This document shows positions 63,423-64,000 of a stretch of DNA of 64,000 bases, piece after piece (within the stretch, counting starts at the first letter, position 1; each line of letters begins with the position of its first letter). The position numbers were made by a program, and so were the translations under genes. Source of the stretch: Verrucomicrobiota bacterium (GTDB lineage Bacteria > Verrucomicrobiota > Verrucomicrobiia > Limisphaerales > J093); the NCBI GenBank assembly GCA_016716505.1, contig JADJWF010000002.1, forward strand, positions 496,001 to 560,000, given 5' to 3'. Under the pieces are notes generated by a model. The model was not told the origin of the DNA, searched no databases, and saw only the letters and a list, made by a program, of their open reading frames with translations.

Positions 63423-64000
63423 ATGAGTGTCCGAGTTCGCTTTGCCCCCAGTCCCACCGGCTTCCTGCATATCGGCGGGGCCCGCACCGCCCTGTTCAAC
63501 TGGCTGTACGCGCGTCACACCGGCGGGCAGTTCATCCTGCGGATCGAGGACACCGACACCGCGCGCAACACCCAGGCGGCCGTGGACGTGATCCTCAACG
63601 GTCTGCGCTGGCTGGGACTGGACTGGGACGAGGGCCCGTTGACCAGCGACGCCACCGGCCCGTCGCACGGCGGGCGCGGGCCGTACTTTCAATCGCAGCG
63701 CAAAGACATCTACCAACGACGGGTTGAGGCGCTGCTGTCCCGCGGCCTCGCTTACGAGCACGACGGGGCGGTCAAGTTCAAAATGACCCGCGAGCCGGTG
63801 CTGATTGACGACCTGATCGTGGGGCACGTGCGGCGGGAGCTGACCGATCGCGAGGCATTGGACCCGGACTTCGTCATCGTGCGGTCCGACGGCCAGCCGG
63901 TGTTTCATTTCGTCAACGTGGTGGATGACCTCGAGATGGGCATCACCCATGTGATTCGCGGGGAGGACCACCTCTCGAACACGGCCAAGCACATCACGCT
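63423..64000 (+). CDS. gltX: Glutamyl-tRNA synthetase, N-terminal part (cut by window edge)
   Basis: About 192 residues are visible. The class-I motif is FAPSPTGFLHIGGARTALFN (a HIGH variant), followed by LRIEDTDTARNTQAAVDVIL and YFQSQRKDIYQRRVEALLSR, then FVNVVDDLEMGITHVIRGED. The enzyme charges tRNA-Glu with glutamate. In most bacteria the stretch after 'aY' has a Cys-x-Cys zinc loop and about 50 more residues; here LAYEHDGAVKFKMTREPVLI joins directly to the catalytic core, so this segment is missing. The frame is open to the window end. Confidence 0.93.
   Translation, partial: MSVRVRFAPSPTGFLHIGGARTALFNWLYARHTGGQFILRIEDTDTARNTQAAVDVILNGLRWLGLDWDEGPLTSDATGPSHGGRGPYFQSQRKDIYQRRVEALLSRGLAYEHDGAVKFKMTREPVLIDDLIVGHVRRELTDREALDPDFVIVRSDGQPVFHFVNVVDDLEMGITHVIRGEDHLSNTAKHIT

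Overview
The window is high-GC bacterial DNA with dense, mostly intact genes. Several traits point to a member of the Verrucomicrobiota, probably near the Pedosphaera/Limisphaera group. These are PEP-CTERM proteins, Tat-exported Gfo/Idh/MocA oxidoreductases, FG-GAP and formylglycine-generating-enzyme-like secreted proteins, a DUF6600 lipoprotein, a fused SpmA-SpmB protein, and a BlaI/M56 pair with a giant periplasmic region. The lineage is an inference from gene content; no 16S gene is present.

Layout. Positions 1-9400 hold the start of a pyruvate:ferredoxin oxidoreductase, a small monooxygenase-fold protein, aspartate kinase, the SpmA-SpmB fusion and a secreted FG-GAP/SUMF1 protein. Positions 9450-15480 are a minus-strand block: undecaprenyl-phosphate sugar-phosphate transferase, an oxidoreductase, and a tight run GDP-fucose synthase - queA - RibD-C reductase - secreted hydrolase with two 4-base ATGA overlaps. 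Positions 15924-17943 are a DUF190 / cation:proton antiporter / universal stress protein operon.

Positions about 18150-23376 are the most unusual part: a decayed chromosomal integron. A minus-strand fragment of an integron-type tyrosine recombinase (N-terminal domain only) points away from three plus-strand gene cassettes. Each cassette ends in a recognisable attC site with R''/R' core sites, long imperfect inverted arms and two unpaired bases at matching places in the same arm. A right half of a fourth attC lies just before cassette 1. The cassettes carry an HNH-like zinc protein, a subtilisin-family protease broken by an in-frame TGA together with a PEP-CTERM protein, and a second PEP-CTERM protein. 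Debris follows the array: remnants of a formylglycine-generating enzyme and of what looks like a dynamin-type GTPase, then a 5'-truncated glycosyltransferase.

Positions 24200-41600 carry a sugar isomerase/epimerase, tRNA-Glu(CTC), secreted and membrane proteins, a GH57 branching enzyme with a DUF4912 protein, a fused uroporphyrinogen-III methyltransferase/synthase and a thioredoxin. Positions 42100-48000 hold carB, zwf and a membrane transporter of the bile-acid/arsenite family. Positions 48090-54140 are a BlaI repressor, a 1384-residue M56 sensor-protease with many regulatory-like domains and a cysteine-less TlpA-like end, and a related surface protein; two TACAnnTGTA operators lie upstream. 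The last 9.5 kb hold leuB, a TRIC-type channel, a tonB-exbB-exbD operon, another exported oxidoreductase, a PEP-CTERM gene sitting between a gene and a diverged copy of its own 5' end, a lactate-racemase-like gene and the start of gltX.

No CRISPR array, rRNA, intact transposase, intact integrase or exosortase was seen.
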